Assembly (NCBI RefSeq): GCF_008065375.1
Contig: NZ_VJYI01000011.1
Location: 248,001 to 312,000 of the forward strand
Direction: 5' to 3'
Length of the DNA: 64,000 nucleotides
DNA from: Nonomuraea sp. SYSU D8015
GTDB lineage: Bacteria > Actinomycetota > Actinomycetes > Streptosporangiales > Streptosporangiaceae
Shown: piece by piece, positions 34,584-43,823 of the stretch
How the letters are laid out: the number at the start of each line of letters is the position of its first letter
How positions within the stretch are numbered: the first letter of the stretch is position 1
The notes under the pieces: generated by a model
The model's input: only the letters and a program-made list of their open reading frames with translations
Told to the model about the DNA's origin: nothing
The model's database searches: none
Position numbers and translations under genes: made by a program

Positions 34584-35821
34584 CCACCACCACACCGCAG
34601 CCGAGCGAGGCCAGGAGGGCGGTTGTCTTCCTGGTTTTCGTCATGGCCGCGTTCGCGCTCCTCGACGTCGCGATCTACCTCAACGTGCAGCGCACCGGCG
34701 GCCCGCTCGGCCCGGCCGCCGGGCTGGTGCTGAGCCTGGCCGTGAACGCCTGCCTGCCGGCGCTTCCCCGTTTCCCCCGAGCGGTCGCCGTGGTCACGGC
34801 CGCCGCGACGGCCGTGGCGGCTGTGGGCGACACGCTGGTCGCGGGGATGTTCACCCCGGTCAATCCGGTCATGCCGGTCACCGCGCCCTTGTGCACGCCC
34901 GTGATCATGTGGGGTCTGGCCCACACGCTGCCGCGCCGCGAGGTGCTGGCGTACGTGGCGGTCCTGGCGGTGGCCGCCACCCGGCCGTGGACCCCGTCCT
35001 GGGAGACCATGTACGCCGGGATCACCACCGTCGTCCTGCCCGCCGTGCTCGGCCTGTACGTGCGGGCGCGCCGCGAGCTGGTGGGATCGCTCCGCGGACG
35101 GGCCGAGAGCGCCGAACGCGAGCGGCACCTGCTGGCCGAGCAGGCCAAGGCGGCGGAGCGGCAGCGGCTGGCCGGTGAAATGCACGACATCGTCACCCAC
35201 CACGTCACCGAGATCGTGCTGGCCGCCGGCGCGCTGAAGGTGTCCACGACAGACCGCGCCGCCCAGGCCGCCGCCGAGCACATCCGCCGCACCGGCTCGC
35301 GTGCCCTGACCGAGCTGCGCGACCTGATCGGCATCCTGCGCCGCGGCCACGAGCACGAGCCGGGCGAGCCGCCGCACGTCATACTCGCCCCTGCCGACGT
35401 GAGCGCCCTGGTGGAGGCGGCCGTCTCGGCGGGCAACCCGACCACCCTGCACGTCACCGGCGAGCCGAGGGCGGTGACCCCGGCCGTTGCCCGGGGCGCG
35501 TACCGGGTGCTGCAAGAGGCGCTCACCAACGCCATGAAGCACGCGCCGGGAGCCCGCGTGGACGTCGAACTGACCTACGACCACGGCGCCATGACCGTGA
35601 CGGTGACCAACGCCCCCGCCCCGCGTTCCGGCGACACCGTCCTCGCGGCGAGCGGCTCCGGAACGGGTCTCGACGGACTGCGACGCCGCGTCTCCCTGCT
35701 CGGCGGCTCCTTCGAGGCGAGCCCGGCCCCCTGCGGCGGGTTCCGGGTGTCGGCCGCCCTGCCCGCCTCCGTCCCCACCGGCGAGGCCCCCCAGCACAAC
35801 GAACGGCGGGAGACCGGATGA
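34580..35821 (+). CDS. NarL-type sensor histidine kinase
   Basis: A 413-residue kinase with about five membrane helices in the first 150 residues (VVFLVFVMAAFALLDVAIYL and following). Phospho-His in EMHDIVTHHVTEIVLAAG near residue 201; ATP-binding segments YRVLQEALTNAMKHAPG and GSGTGLDGLRRRVSLLGG. GTG start overlaps the esterase stop; its own stop overlaps the response regulator start as ATGA. No large extracellular sensor domain, so it may sense through the membrane or a partner. Confidence 0.9.
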   Translation: MTTTTPQPSEARRAVVFLVFVMAAFALLDVAIYLNVQRTGGPLGPAAGLVLSLAVNACLPALPRFPRAVAVVTAAATAVAAVGDTLVAGMFTPVNPVMPVTAPLCTPVIMWGLAHTLPRREVLAYVAVLAVAATRPWTPSWETMYAGITTVVLPAVLGLYVRARRELVGSLRGRAESAERERHLLAEQAKAAERQRLAGEMHDIVTHHVTEIVLAAGALKVSTTDRAAQAAAEHIRRTGSRALTELRDLIGILRRGHEHEPGEPPHVILAPADVSALVEAAVSAGNPTTLHVTGEPRAVTPAVARGAYRVLQEALTNAMKHAPGARVDVELTYDHGAMTVTVTNAPAPRSGDTVLAASGSGTGLDGLRRRVSLLGGSFEASPAPCGGFRVSAALPASVPTGEAPQHNERRETG

Positions 35822-36489
35822 TCAGAGTGCTCGTGGCCGACGACGACCCCATGGTCCGCCGTCACCTGCGCACCATCCTCGTGGCGGGCGGGGAGGTGGA
35901 GGTCGTCGCGGAGGCCGAGGACGGCGCCGACGCGGTGGAAGCCGTCCTGCGCACATCTCCCGACGTGGTGCTGATGGACATCAGGATGCCGGGCGTGGAC
36001 GGGATCACCGCCACGGCCGAGATCGCCAGGATGAGCGCCCCGCCGGCGGTGGTCGCCCTGACCACGTTCGACTCCGACACCCACGTACTGCGGGCGCTGG
36101 CGGCCGGGGCGAGCGGCTTCCTTGTCAAGTCGACCCCGCCGGAGGACCTGCTCGACCTCGTCAAAGTGGCGGCCCAAGGGCACACCGTGCTGTCTCCGGC
36201 CGCCGCCCGCCACCTCGTCTCCCGCTCTGCCAGGACCGACGACCAGACCAGAGCCGCGCGGGAGAAGGCCGACGCGCTGAGCGAGCGCGAGCGCGACGTG
36301 CTCGGTTGCCTCGGCGACGGGCTGACCAACAGCGAGATCGCGGCGCGGCTGTTCCTCTCGGAGACCACGGTCAAGAGCTATGTGTCCCGGCTGCTCGACA
36401 AGCTGGGCCTGGCGAACCGCACCCAGGCAGGCCTGCTCGCCCACCAGGCGCGCCTCGTCCCCGAGGACGAGCAGGACGAGACGTCGTGA
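35818..36489 (+). CDS. NarL/LuxR-type response regulator
   Basis: A 223-residue regulator: receiver with VLVADDDPMVRRHLRT, phospho-Asp in LMDIRMPGVDG (near residue 54), Thr in ALTTFDSD and Lys in GFLVKSTPP; LuxR HTH near residues 160-210 (LSERERDVLGCLGDGLTNSE, SETTVKSYVSRLLDKLGLAN). Cognate partner of the kinase immediately upstream. Targets unknown; the upstream esterase is a candidate. Confidence 0.92.
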   Translation: MIRVLVADDDPMVRRHLRTILVAGGEVEVVAEAEDGADAVEAVLRTSPDVVLMDIRMPGVDGITATAEIARMSAPPAVVALTTFDSDTHVLRALAAGASGFLVKSTPPEDLLDLVKVAAQGHTVLSPAAARHLVSRSARTDDQTRAAREKADALSERERDVLGCLGDGLTNSEIAARLFLSETTVKSYVSRLLDKLGLANRTQAGLLAHQARLVPEDEQDETS

Positions 36490-37060
36490 AGGCCTGCCAG
36501 GCGAAACCTCCTGAAAACGGCCGGGAAAGATGTCCCAACGGCCAGGAGCACCGCTGACCGGGTAACCGGTGCACGCGATCTCACCCTGGACACTTCTACG
36601 TGTACGCCGACAGCGCAGGAGAGCCCCTGCTCGGCGGCGCGTTGTGTCACTCGCCTGCAGGCCCGGTGAGTCGGCCGAGCACGTGCGGCTCGAGTGTCCA
36701 CCGACATTCCTGCGAACGAGGGCGTATTCGGCTCGGGGCCATCCCTGTTCTGTGGGTGCGGCACCGGGATGAGCAAGCACACACCGATGGACATATTGCA
36801 GTCAGCCGATTGGGTGCTCTTGGTGCGGTCGATTTCGCCGGTGATGGCGACCACGGTCATGCCGGGAAGGTGCTGGTGGGTCAGCCCCAGTGCTGGGGTC
36901 GGCGCCCTCGCCGGGCGGGGCGAGGGCTGTGGTTGCCGGCAGGCGCCCATGCGCCACGAGGAGGACGAAGACCCGGCCTGCTGCCGTGCAGCCGCTCCAG
37001 CGGTGTCTGTGGGCAGATCCCGGCCGGTCGCCGGCGTCGGAGGACCGGAGCACGGCGCGG
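36490..37060. other. intergenic with STAS remnant
   Basis: About 570 bases between the response-regulator gene and a MerR gene. It carries a STAS fragment on the minus strand (36801-36893, own entry). Otherwise no gene seen. Confidence 0.45.
36801..36893 (-). pseudogene. STAS-domain antagonist, N-terminal fragment
   Basis: The peptide LGLTHQHLPGMTVVAITGEI then DRTKSTQSAD matches LTLAHQHLPGMSVIAIGGEV and DRTTSAELAD in the intact STAS protein at 7752-8162. The phospho-acceptor loop and everything after are missing, and a stretch without similarity follows. A broken third copy. Confidence 0.8.
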
Positions 37061-37846
37061 TCAGTGGGAGTCTGGTCTGGGAGTATGGATGCCGGCGGCG
37101 CGGAGCTTGGCCTCGACGAGCGCGACCCCCCGGGCCGCGGCCGATCCCTGCGCTTCGCCGTGGAGGGCGATCAGCTTGTACCGGGTCGCGGCCTCGGTGC
37201 GGGCTTGCCGACCGGTCACGATCATCAGCTGTGCGGGGTTGGCGAGGAAGTGGTCGGCCATGGCGGTGGCGAGCTCGGCGATGCGCGGGTCGTCCGGTTC
37301 CCAGGCCGCGGCTTCGGCTCCGCGCTTGATCAAGGCGACGAACCGGGGGTCTTCGAGGGCGTGCTCGACATGGGTGAGGTAGTCGTCGAAGCCCTCTGGG
37401 ACCAGGGCGCTGGCCAGCACCCAGCCCTCCCTGGTGGCCGCCACCTCGTCCGCGGGGAAGCCGAGGCCGGCCAGCCGCTGCAGCAGCCCCACGGCGCGGT
37501 CGGGCAGCAGGGCCCGGTCGCCATCGGCGAGCCGGTGCAGCGTGTCACGCCGCGCGATCAACTCCTCGATCTGTTCGGTGAGCTGCCGCTCGACGTCGGC
37601 GAGCGCGGCGGCGAACACCGCGGCGTCGGCGTCGAGCAGGGGCCCGATCTCGGCCAGCGGCACCCCGGCGGCGGCCAGCGTCCGGACCTGCACCAGCCGC
37701 AACAACTCGGCCGATCCGTACCGCCGGTAACCGGAGCTGTCGCGTTCCGGCTCCTCGACCAGGCCGAGCTTGTGGTAGTGCCGCACCGTCTTCACCGTGA
37801 CGCCGACGAATGCCGCCGCCTGCCCGATCGTGACTCCGTTCATCAT
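37061..37846 (-). CDS. MerR-family regulator with large C-terminal domain
   Basis: A 261-residue MerR protein: HTH TIGQAAAFVGVTVKTVRHYH, YRRYGSAELLRLVQVRTLAA, coiled coil near residues 75-110 (VERQLTEQIEELIARRDTLH), and a helical C-terminal domain of about 140 residues (WVLASALVPEGFDDYLTHVE) as in effector-binding MerR proteins. Same strand and about 100 bases downstream of a serine hydrolase gene, which it may control together with itself. Confidence 0.88.
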   Translation of the reverse strand: MMNGVTIGQAAAFVGVTVKTVRHYHKLGLVEEPERDSSGYRRYGSAELLRLVQVRTLAAAGVPLAEIGPLLDADAAVFAAALADVERQLTEQIEELIARRDTLHRLADGDRALLPDRAVGLLQRLAGLGFPADEVAATREGWVLASALVPEGFDDYLTHVEHALEDPRFVALIKRGAEAAAWEPDDPRIAELATAMADHFLANPAQLMIVTGRQARTEAATRYKLIALHGEAQGSAAARGVALVEAKLRAAGIHTPRPDSH

Positions 37847-37914
37847 CTGCTCAGCCTGCCTCGTGCTCGAGCTCGGCGACTACGCACACCACGGCCGAGC
37901 GTATGGACTGGCCA

Positions 37915-37935
37915 CGCGAGCTCGTTGAGCTCGCG
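37915..37935. other. 9-bp perfect hairpin
   Basis: CGCGAGCTC, GTT, GAGCTCGCG. It lies 18 bases after the serine hydrolase stop and before MerR on the minus strand, so it may act as a terminator or attenuator; no U-run follows. Confidence 0.55.
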
Positions 37936-37953
37936 GCGTACGGTCATAGGTGT

Positions 37954-39518
37954 TCAGTGCGTCGGCTGAGCCGGATCGGTCTGCCCGCCGCAGAACACCT
38001 CGTTGACGAGCCTTTGCTGGGCGTTCTGGAATGCTGCTGCGATGGACAGGTCGGCGTCGTCCACACAGTTCAGCGACGCGGTCAGGGTCTTGCTGCCGTC
38101 GGGCGTGCTGTACATCAGCGCCGCGGAACCCACCAGGGCGCCGTTGTGGGTGATGACGGTGCCGCCGCAGCCGGTGTCCTGCACGAACACCCCCAGGCCG
38201 TAGCCCATCTTCGGGATGCCCGTCGGGTGCGGTGTGCGCATTTCGGCCAGCAGCTCGGCCGGCAGGAGCTTGCCGCCGTTCAGCGCGGAGATGAAGGTGT
38301 GCAGGTCCTGGGTGGTCGAGATCATGTCACCGCCGGTGGAGATCCAGGAGGGGTTGTGGCGGGTGACGTCGAGCGTCTGCTGCCGGTCGGCGTCCTCGTA
38401 CCGGTAGTAGGCGTGGGCGTACGGCTCGGGGATCTCTGGCGAGGCGTCCGGCACCACAGTGCCCGACAGCCCGAGCGGCCCCAGGATCCGTCGCTGCATC
38501 TCCTCGGCTAGCGAGCGGCCGGCGACCTTCTCGATCAGGAGCCTGGCCAGCACGTAGTTGGTGTTGGAATAGCTCCAGTCCGTGCCCGGCTCGAACCGTG
38601 CCGGCTTGGACAACGCCAGACGTACCAGCTCCTCCGGCCGGTGGGTCTTGAACCGGTTGTCCACCCACTCCTTGCCCGTGGTGCCGTAGGGGATAGGGAT
38701 GCCCGGCGCGACCGTCCCGTCGTGGTGGAGTTCGCCGCTGAAGTTGAACACCCCGCTGGTGTGCTGCAACAGCATCCGCACCGTGATCCGCCGGTCCAGC
38801 CCGAACTCGGGCAGATAGTCCGCCGCTGGGACGTCCAGCCCGATCTTGCCCTCGGCCACCAATTGCAGCACCAGGGTCGCGGTGAAGGTCTTGGTGTTGC
38901 TGCCGATCCGGACGTGTCCATTGATCGGCGGCTTGGCGGTCCCGCCCAGCTCGGCCACCCCGGCGCTGCCGGCCCACTCACCCCGCTCATCGTGCACGCG
39001 CAGCGACACCCCGGCGAAACCGGACTCGACGATCTCCTCGATCGCCTTCTGCAGCTCCGGGCGGTCCTGCCCCGCAGCCGCCTCCGGCACGGCCCCGCTG
39101 TCCGCAGCGGTTATCCTGGCGGCGTCGAGGGCTTCGGTGATCTTGCGGGCCATCTCCGCCATGGTGGGGCTCGGCCCATCCTGGTGAATCTGGGCGGTTT
39201 CGACAGCGACGAGGACGGCGCTGCGGAAGTTGCCGGCCTCGGCCGGATCCTGCTTCTTCAGCAGGTTCATGGCCGCGGTCAGGGCCGGCAGCACGCGGTC
39301 GGCGATCTCGGCCACGGCCTTGCCGCCCAGGTCCTTGCCCTTGGGGTACTCGGCGAGCACGTGCCCGACCAGGCCGGTGGCCGAGCCCAGCGCGATGCCG
39401 CCGTGGTGGCGCTCTTGTGGGGCTTGCCGGCGGCACCGGCGGCGGCCATCAGCGACACGGCGCCGTACGCGGCAGTCCGCAGGATGCTCATTTCTTGGTC
39501 GGAAAGGGCGAGCGTCAT
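37954..39518 (-). pseudogene. serine hydrolase with N-terminal accessory domain, frameshifted
   Basis: C-terminal 340 residues are a beta-lactamase-related hydrolase: Ser-x-x-Lys in RIGSNTKTFTATLVLQL, Tyr-x-Asn in DWSYSNTNYVLAR and ITHNGALVG as third motif. In the same frame before it lies a helical domain of about 130 residues (KGKDLGGKAVAEIADRVLPA and onward). The true N-terminus, MTLALSDQEMSILRTAAYG, is in another frame and is joined by one missing G near 39400. ATG with AAGGAG upstream. Likely about 521 residues when repaired. No signal peptide seen. Confidence 0.75.
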
Positions 39519-39880
39519 GGTGGGTTGCTCCTTCGAATCTGTTATGTCCGGGTCGGCGTCGTGCCGCTGCGCCGAGCTTCCACCCTGACCCGAGGTCAAC
39601 CTCAACCGTGATCTAGCTCACAGCTACTTTGGGGGTTTGAGACAGCTTCGGGAGCCGGTCCCCGCGCGCAGGCACGCCGCCCGCCTCGTCATCACCCGGG
39701 CAAGAGGCAGGTCCGGCACCCCGGTGGCCGGTCATGCTGGCGCTGCCGGTCGATGAGTTTCGCGGCCTGAAAAGGTCCCACAGGGCAGGAGCCATACAGA
39801 GCGGCTCCGGCTTCAGCTCACCGTTACTCAAAACCAATGGGACATCACTGCCCTTCCGAGCATTCGAGGATGTGAGACAC
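39519..39880. other. intergenic, divergent promoters
   Basis: About 360 bases between the serine hydrolase and the SDR pseudogene. Contains a short dyad (39592-39603). No gene seen. Confidence 0.4.
39592..39603. promoter_or_regulatory. dyad upstream of serine hydrolase
   Basis: GAGGTCAACCTC: a 5-base inverted repeat with a 2-base centre, 74 bases upstream of the hydrolase ATG. Shape is that of MerR or small-repressor operators; a MerR gene lies downstream. Weak evidence. Confidence 0.3.
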
Positions 39881-40450
39881 ATGCCGGAAAACAAGGTGGC
39901 CATCGTCTATGGGGCCAGCCGGATCGGAGTTGCGATGGCCGGGGCATTCGCCGCCGCGGGTGCGCGAGTGCATCTGGCCAACCGTCGCTGCCCAGGCCGG
40001 GCGCATCGACATCTGCTTCAACCTCATCAGCCACGGCGACGTCCAAGGCACCCCGTTCATCGACATGGAGGTGGAGGACTTCGTCCGGCCGATCGACTCG
40101 ATCACCCGGTCGACCTTCCTCACCTCCCAGGCCACGGCCCGCCACATGGCCGAACAGGGCTCACGTGTGATCTTGATCTTCGGCGGCGGCGGCGAGCCCC
40201 TGCGGAACTACAGCCTGGGCGGCACCCTCGTGGCCTTCGAGGCCCAGGAGGCCATGCGCCGACAGCCGGCTGCGAACTCGGCCCGCAGGGTATCCGGGCG
40301 ATCACCATCGTGACCAGCGGTATCCCCGAAGCCGGTGCGTCTGACGACCTGGACGATGCCTGCAACACGGCCGTGTTCGTCGCCCCCGACCAGGCCCGCA
40401 TGATGACCGCCGCCACGGTCGATATCAGCGGCGGCGCCATCATCAACTGA
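39881..40450 (+). pseudogene. short-chain dehydrogenase with internal deletions
   Basis: Start MPENKVAIVYGASRIGVAMA shows a Rossmann entry; the frame then breaks after VHLANR. Similarity resumes in another frame (AAQAGRIDICFNLISHGDVQ, RVILIFGGGGEP) and returns to the first frame at ELGPQGIRAITIVTSGIPEA, ending ARMMTAATVDISGGAIIN. Compared with normal SDRs about 45 residues are missing after the first strand and about 25 before the C-terminus. The usual Tyr-x-x-x-Lys is not seen in order. A decayed gene. Confidence 0.8.
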
Positions 40451-40543
40451 CAGCCGCCGTTCGTCGCATCGGGACACGGGCTGAGGCCATGGTGATGATC
40501 GGCGTGCCCGGAGAATGACGGCCATGCCAGGGATATAAGGGGC

Positions 40544-41755
40544 ATGCTGGATCTCATGCGAGTGGTCCAAGCCGTCGCCGGCGCGATCGTCAGCATCGTC
40601 CTGGTGGGTCTCATCGGCTGGCCGGGAGAGACCATCACGAGCATGGCGGGCCATCCTGAGCCGTGGAATCCGCCGGGACGCGGAACCCCTCCCATCGACG
40701 TTCTGAACAAGGCAGACAAGTACGGCGAGATCTTCGGCGACGTGCAGGTGATGCGTCGCGGGTACGGAGTGGCCGCCGTACGGCTCGCCGACGGAATCGA
40801 CAGCTGGGTGTACCAGCATCGCTGGGACCATGAGCTGGGGCCGCACATCCGCGTGGACGAGCGGTACTACGCAGTCGCCTGGCGGGACGGTCGAGTCACG
40901 CTCATCGACGTGCCGGCCGCTCGCATCGCCTGGCGCGCCCACATGTCCGACGGGCCGCTCCCACGCGCCCACCAGGCATCCGATGAGGAAGGGGTGACGC
41001 CCTGGGGGCTGTCCGTCGCCCGCCACGGCTCCACGCCGGTCCTGGTGGTCCTGCACGATGGCCGCATCGACGCCCTGGACAGCCGCACGGGCGCGATCCG
41101 ATGGTCCTACCAGTCCCCGTCGTGCGGTCCCATCAGCAAGGCCCGGGGCGAGGGCGGCGCGGTGCTCGTCGTCCACAGGCGCGGCGATCGAGAGGTGGGC
41201 GATCGAGACGTGAACGTCGCGCTCAGCCCCGATGACGGAAGGCTGCTGTGGACCTTCTCCGACGGGGCGCTCTACGAGAGCAGAGCGATCGGCGCGGATC
41301 GCCTGGCGCTGGCGGACATCGACGGTCTTGTCGTGCGCAGGGCCGTGGACGGGAAGATCCTCTGGCGCGCCCCGTTGACGAGACCCGCGAACGACAGCTT
41401 TTCGGACGCCTTCGGTGTCGCCGGCGATCTCCTGACGGTGCGCACCGAAACAGAGGTCGTCGCCCACCGCGTCGCCGACGGCCGCATAGCTTGGCGCCAC
41501 CCCGTGAGCGGCAGCGGTGCTTGGCTCGATTCCGTGGACGGCACCAGCCGGGCTCCGCCCACGGTGGTCGACACCGTCCTGACGGACGGCGTGCACACCT
41601 ATGCGGCGGAGGACGCGCGGACACTCGTCAAGTTCGACGCCCGCACGGGACGCGTCATCGACCGGCGCCGCTTCGACGAAGAGCTCTACCTGGAAGATAT
41701 GCAGGACGGTCTGGCGGTGATCAGCGTGGGCGACTCCAGCATGATGATCGACTGA
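40544..41755 (+). CDS. membrane-anchored PQQ-like beta-propeller protein
   Basis: A 403-residue protein: an N-terminal membrane helix (AVAGAIVSIVLVGLIGW, no cleavage motif), then repeated blades with DxxTGxxxW-like motifs (ALDSRTGAIRWSYQSP, LSPDDGRLLWTFSDG, VRRAVDGKILWRAPL, AHRVADGRIAWRHPV, KFDARTGRVIDRRRF). Outward-facing propeller, likely for binding rather than catalysis. It stands alone between pseudogenes. Confidence 0.75.
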   Translation: MLDLMRVVQAVAGAIVSIVLVGLIGWPGETITSMAGHPEPWNPPGRGTPPIDVLNKADKYGEIFGDVQVMRRGYGVAAVRLADGIDSWVYQHRWDHELGPHIRVDERYYAVAWRDGRVTLIDVPAARIAWRAHMSDGPLPRAHQASDEEGVTPWGLSVARHGSTPVLVVLHDGRIDALDSRTGAIRWSYQSPSCGPISKARGEGGAVLVVHRRGDREVGDRDVNVALSPDDGRLLWTFSDGALYESRAIGADRLALADIDGLVVRRAVDGKILWRAPLTRPANDSFSDAFGVAGDLLTVRTETEVVAHRVADGRIAWRHPVSGSGAWLDSVDGTSRAPPTVVDTVLTDGVHTYAAEDARTLVKFDARTGRVIDRRRFDEELYLEDMQDGLAVISVGDSSMMID

Positions 41756-41912
41756 CAGTATTGCCTGGAGAGGGTCCTACCATGATCGTTCTGAGCCAGC
41801 CACCGCCTACGAGTCCCTGGTGGACGCCCGGGACTGATCCGTCGGTCGCTGAGGTGACCCCCGATGAGACCCCCGCGGGTCAGCCGCCGTTCGGGCGCGG
41901 CCGGGCACGTAC

Positions 41913-42596
41913 GTGAGCGCGTTCCCCCTGGGGCCCGAACAGGATGAGCAGCTCGACCGGCGCCACCCCGCCCCGGTCGTGCCGCTGAGCTTCTTCACCA
42001 GGATGCGCAGCGCGGCCCCGCTGCTGGCCATGATGCTCATCCCGGCGGGCCAGGCCGGTTTCCTCTACTTCGCCGCGTTGTTCACCCAGAACGCCCTGGG
42101 CTTCACCCCGCTCCAGACCGGGATGTCCGTCCTTCCCTTCACCGCCGCACTGCTCGTCACGAACTTCCTGACCAGCCGTTTGGTGACGCGCTACGGGGAG
42201 CGGATCGTCGGCTCACTCGGGATGCTCGGCCTGCTCACCGGGTTGGTGTGGATGTCGCGCATCGACGCCGCCGACACGTTCGCGGGCGGACTGCTCGGGC
42301 CGTTCGTCCTGCTCGGCCTCGGCGCGGGGCTGACCATCGCGCCGCTCACCGCCGTCATCCTGCAGCAGGCGCCGCCTGCCCACGTCGCCGCCGCCTCCAG
42401 CCTCAACCAGGCCATGCAGCAACTCGGCGGCGCGCTCGGCCTGGCCGTGATGACCACCGTGTACGGCAGCGCCACCGCGGGCGGAGCCGGCGAGGCGGGG
42501 GCGATCGCCGCAGCCCTCACCGCCGGAGTCGTCTTCCCCACGCTCGCCCTGACCCTCTTCACCACATGGGCTCGACCCACCACGACCACGCAATGA
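41913..42596 (+). pseudogene. MFS transporter, C-terminal half only
   Basis: A 227-residue stretch with six or so membrane helices typical of the second half of 14-helix DHA2-type drug exporters (FLYFAALFTQNALGFTPLQT, AAASSLNQAMQQLGGALGLA). The first seven helices and motif A are absent. A GTG start is available but the protein is far shorter than the usual 450-500 residues. Probably a truncated remnant. Confidence 0.7.
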
Positions 42597-42759
42597 CCGA
42601 CACACCCCTGGACCGTGGCCGTCACCTCGCACGAATGGCTCGACGACACGCCCCGGCACCATCCCGGGTGTTCTCGAACTCGCTTCTGGCCCTCACTCGT
42701 CCCTCGGCTCCGTTGTGCGGGCGCCGGACGAGACGATCATTTGCCGTTAGGATTGCCGG

Positions 42760-43545
42760 ATGAAGACCCACGATCAACTGAAGGGATTCTGGGAGAGCCG
42801 CCTGGAGTCCGACTGGACCGAGAGTGGCGTCGGCTACGCGGCATTGGGCCGCGCCTTCAACATCTGGATGTACCGCATCCGCGCAGAGGTCTTCGATCGC
42901 GAGGCCGCGACCCTGCGCCTGCGCGACGCCCACGTCCTCGACATCGGCTCGGGCACCGGCTTCTATGTCCGACGTTGGCAGCGGCTGGGCGTCAAGTCGA
43001 TCGTCGGCTGCGACCTCACCCACGCGGCGGTCGAACGGCTGCGCGAGCGCTTCCCCGGCGTGGAGTTCCATGAGTTGGACATCGCCGAGCCCGGCGACGT
43101 GCTCCAGCCGGGCTCGTTCGACGCGGTCTCGGCCATGGACATGCTCTTTCACATCACCGACGACGCCCGTTACAAGGCGGCCCTGCGTTCCATTGCCGAG
43201 GTCCTGCGTCCTGGCGGCGTCTTCATCATGTCGGAGAACTTCCTGCAGCGGCCGGAGCAACGCGGCGACCATCAGGTCAACCGCACGCTCCCGTGGATCA
43301 CCAAGGCTCTGGACGAGGCCGGGTTCGACGTGATGCGCCGGGTGCCGATGCTCGTGCTCATGAACGCCCAGGTCGATGCGAACCCCATCTGGCGCAAGTT
43401 CTGGGGTGGCATCCTGCGCGGGGTCACTTTGAGCGAACAGACCGGCGGCCTGGCGGGATCCCTGCTTTATCCACTGGAACGGCGGCTCGTCCGCCTGCTC
43501 AGGGAGAGCCCCACCACAGAGATGATGATCTGTCGGCGTCGCTAG
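42760..43545 (+). CDS. class I SAM-dependent methyltransferase
   Basis: A 261-residue methyltransferase. Motif I VLDIGSGTGFYVRRW near residue 58, acidic loop IVGCDLTHAAVERLRERF, motif post I and LRPGGVFIMSENFLQRPEQR. C-terminal part has no known substrate domain. ATG used; weak ribosome site AGGA just before. It stands between an MFS remnant and the phosphotransferase with no obvious operon partner. Substrate unknown. Confidence 0.85.
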   Translation: MKTHDQLKGFWESRLESDWTESGVGYAALGRAFNIWMYRIRAEVFDREAATLRLRDAHVLDIGSGTGFYVRRWQRLGVKSIVGCDLTHAAVERLRERFPGVEFHELDIAEPGDVLQPGSFDAVSAMDMLFHITDDARYKAALRSIAEVLRPGGVFIMSENFLQRPEQRGDHQVNRTLPWITKALDEAGFDVMRRVPMLVLMNAQVDANPIWRKFWGGILRGVTLSEQTGGLAGSLLYPLERRLVRLLRESPTTEMMICRRR

Positions 43546-43823
43546 AGAAGTCGTTCATGCGACTCCCGTCGCGCGTCCCCGTGGATTCGGGCGCGCACTG
43601 GCGGGGTCGGCGTTCGGGGCAGGCGACCACGTGGCGGCGGCGCACCGGCCCGAGAGTGTGACTGCGGCTCGCCTTCCGGCCCGGGACGCCGGCGCTGACC
43701 ATGGAAGACGACGGACCACCGGCACCCCGCTCCGCGACAAGATGCCCACGACCAGCCGAGAGCGGGATCACGGTCGATCCCGGCATCAACAGCCGGCCGG
43801 CCACGACCTCGAAGGCCCCGCGA

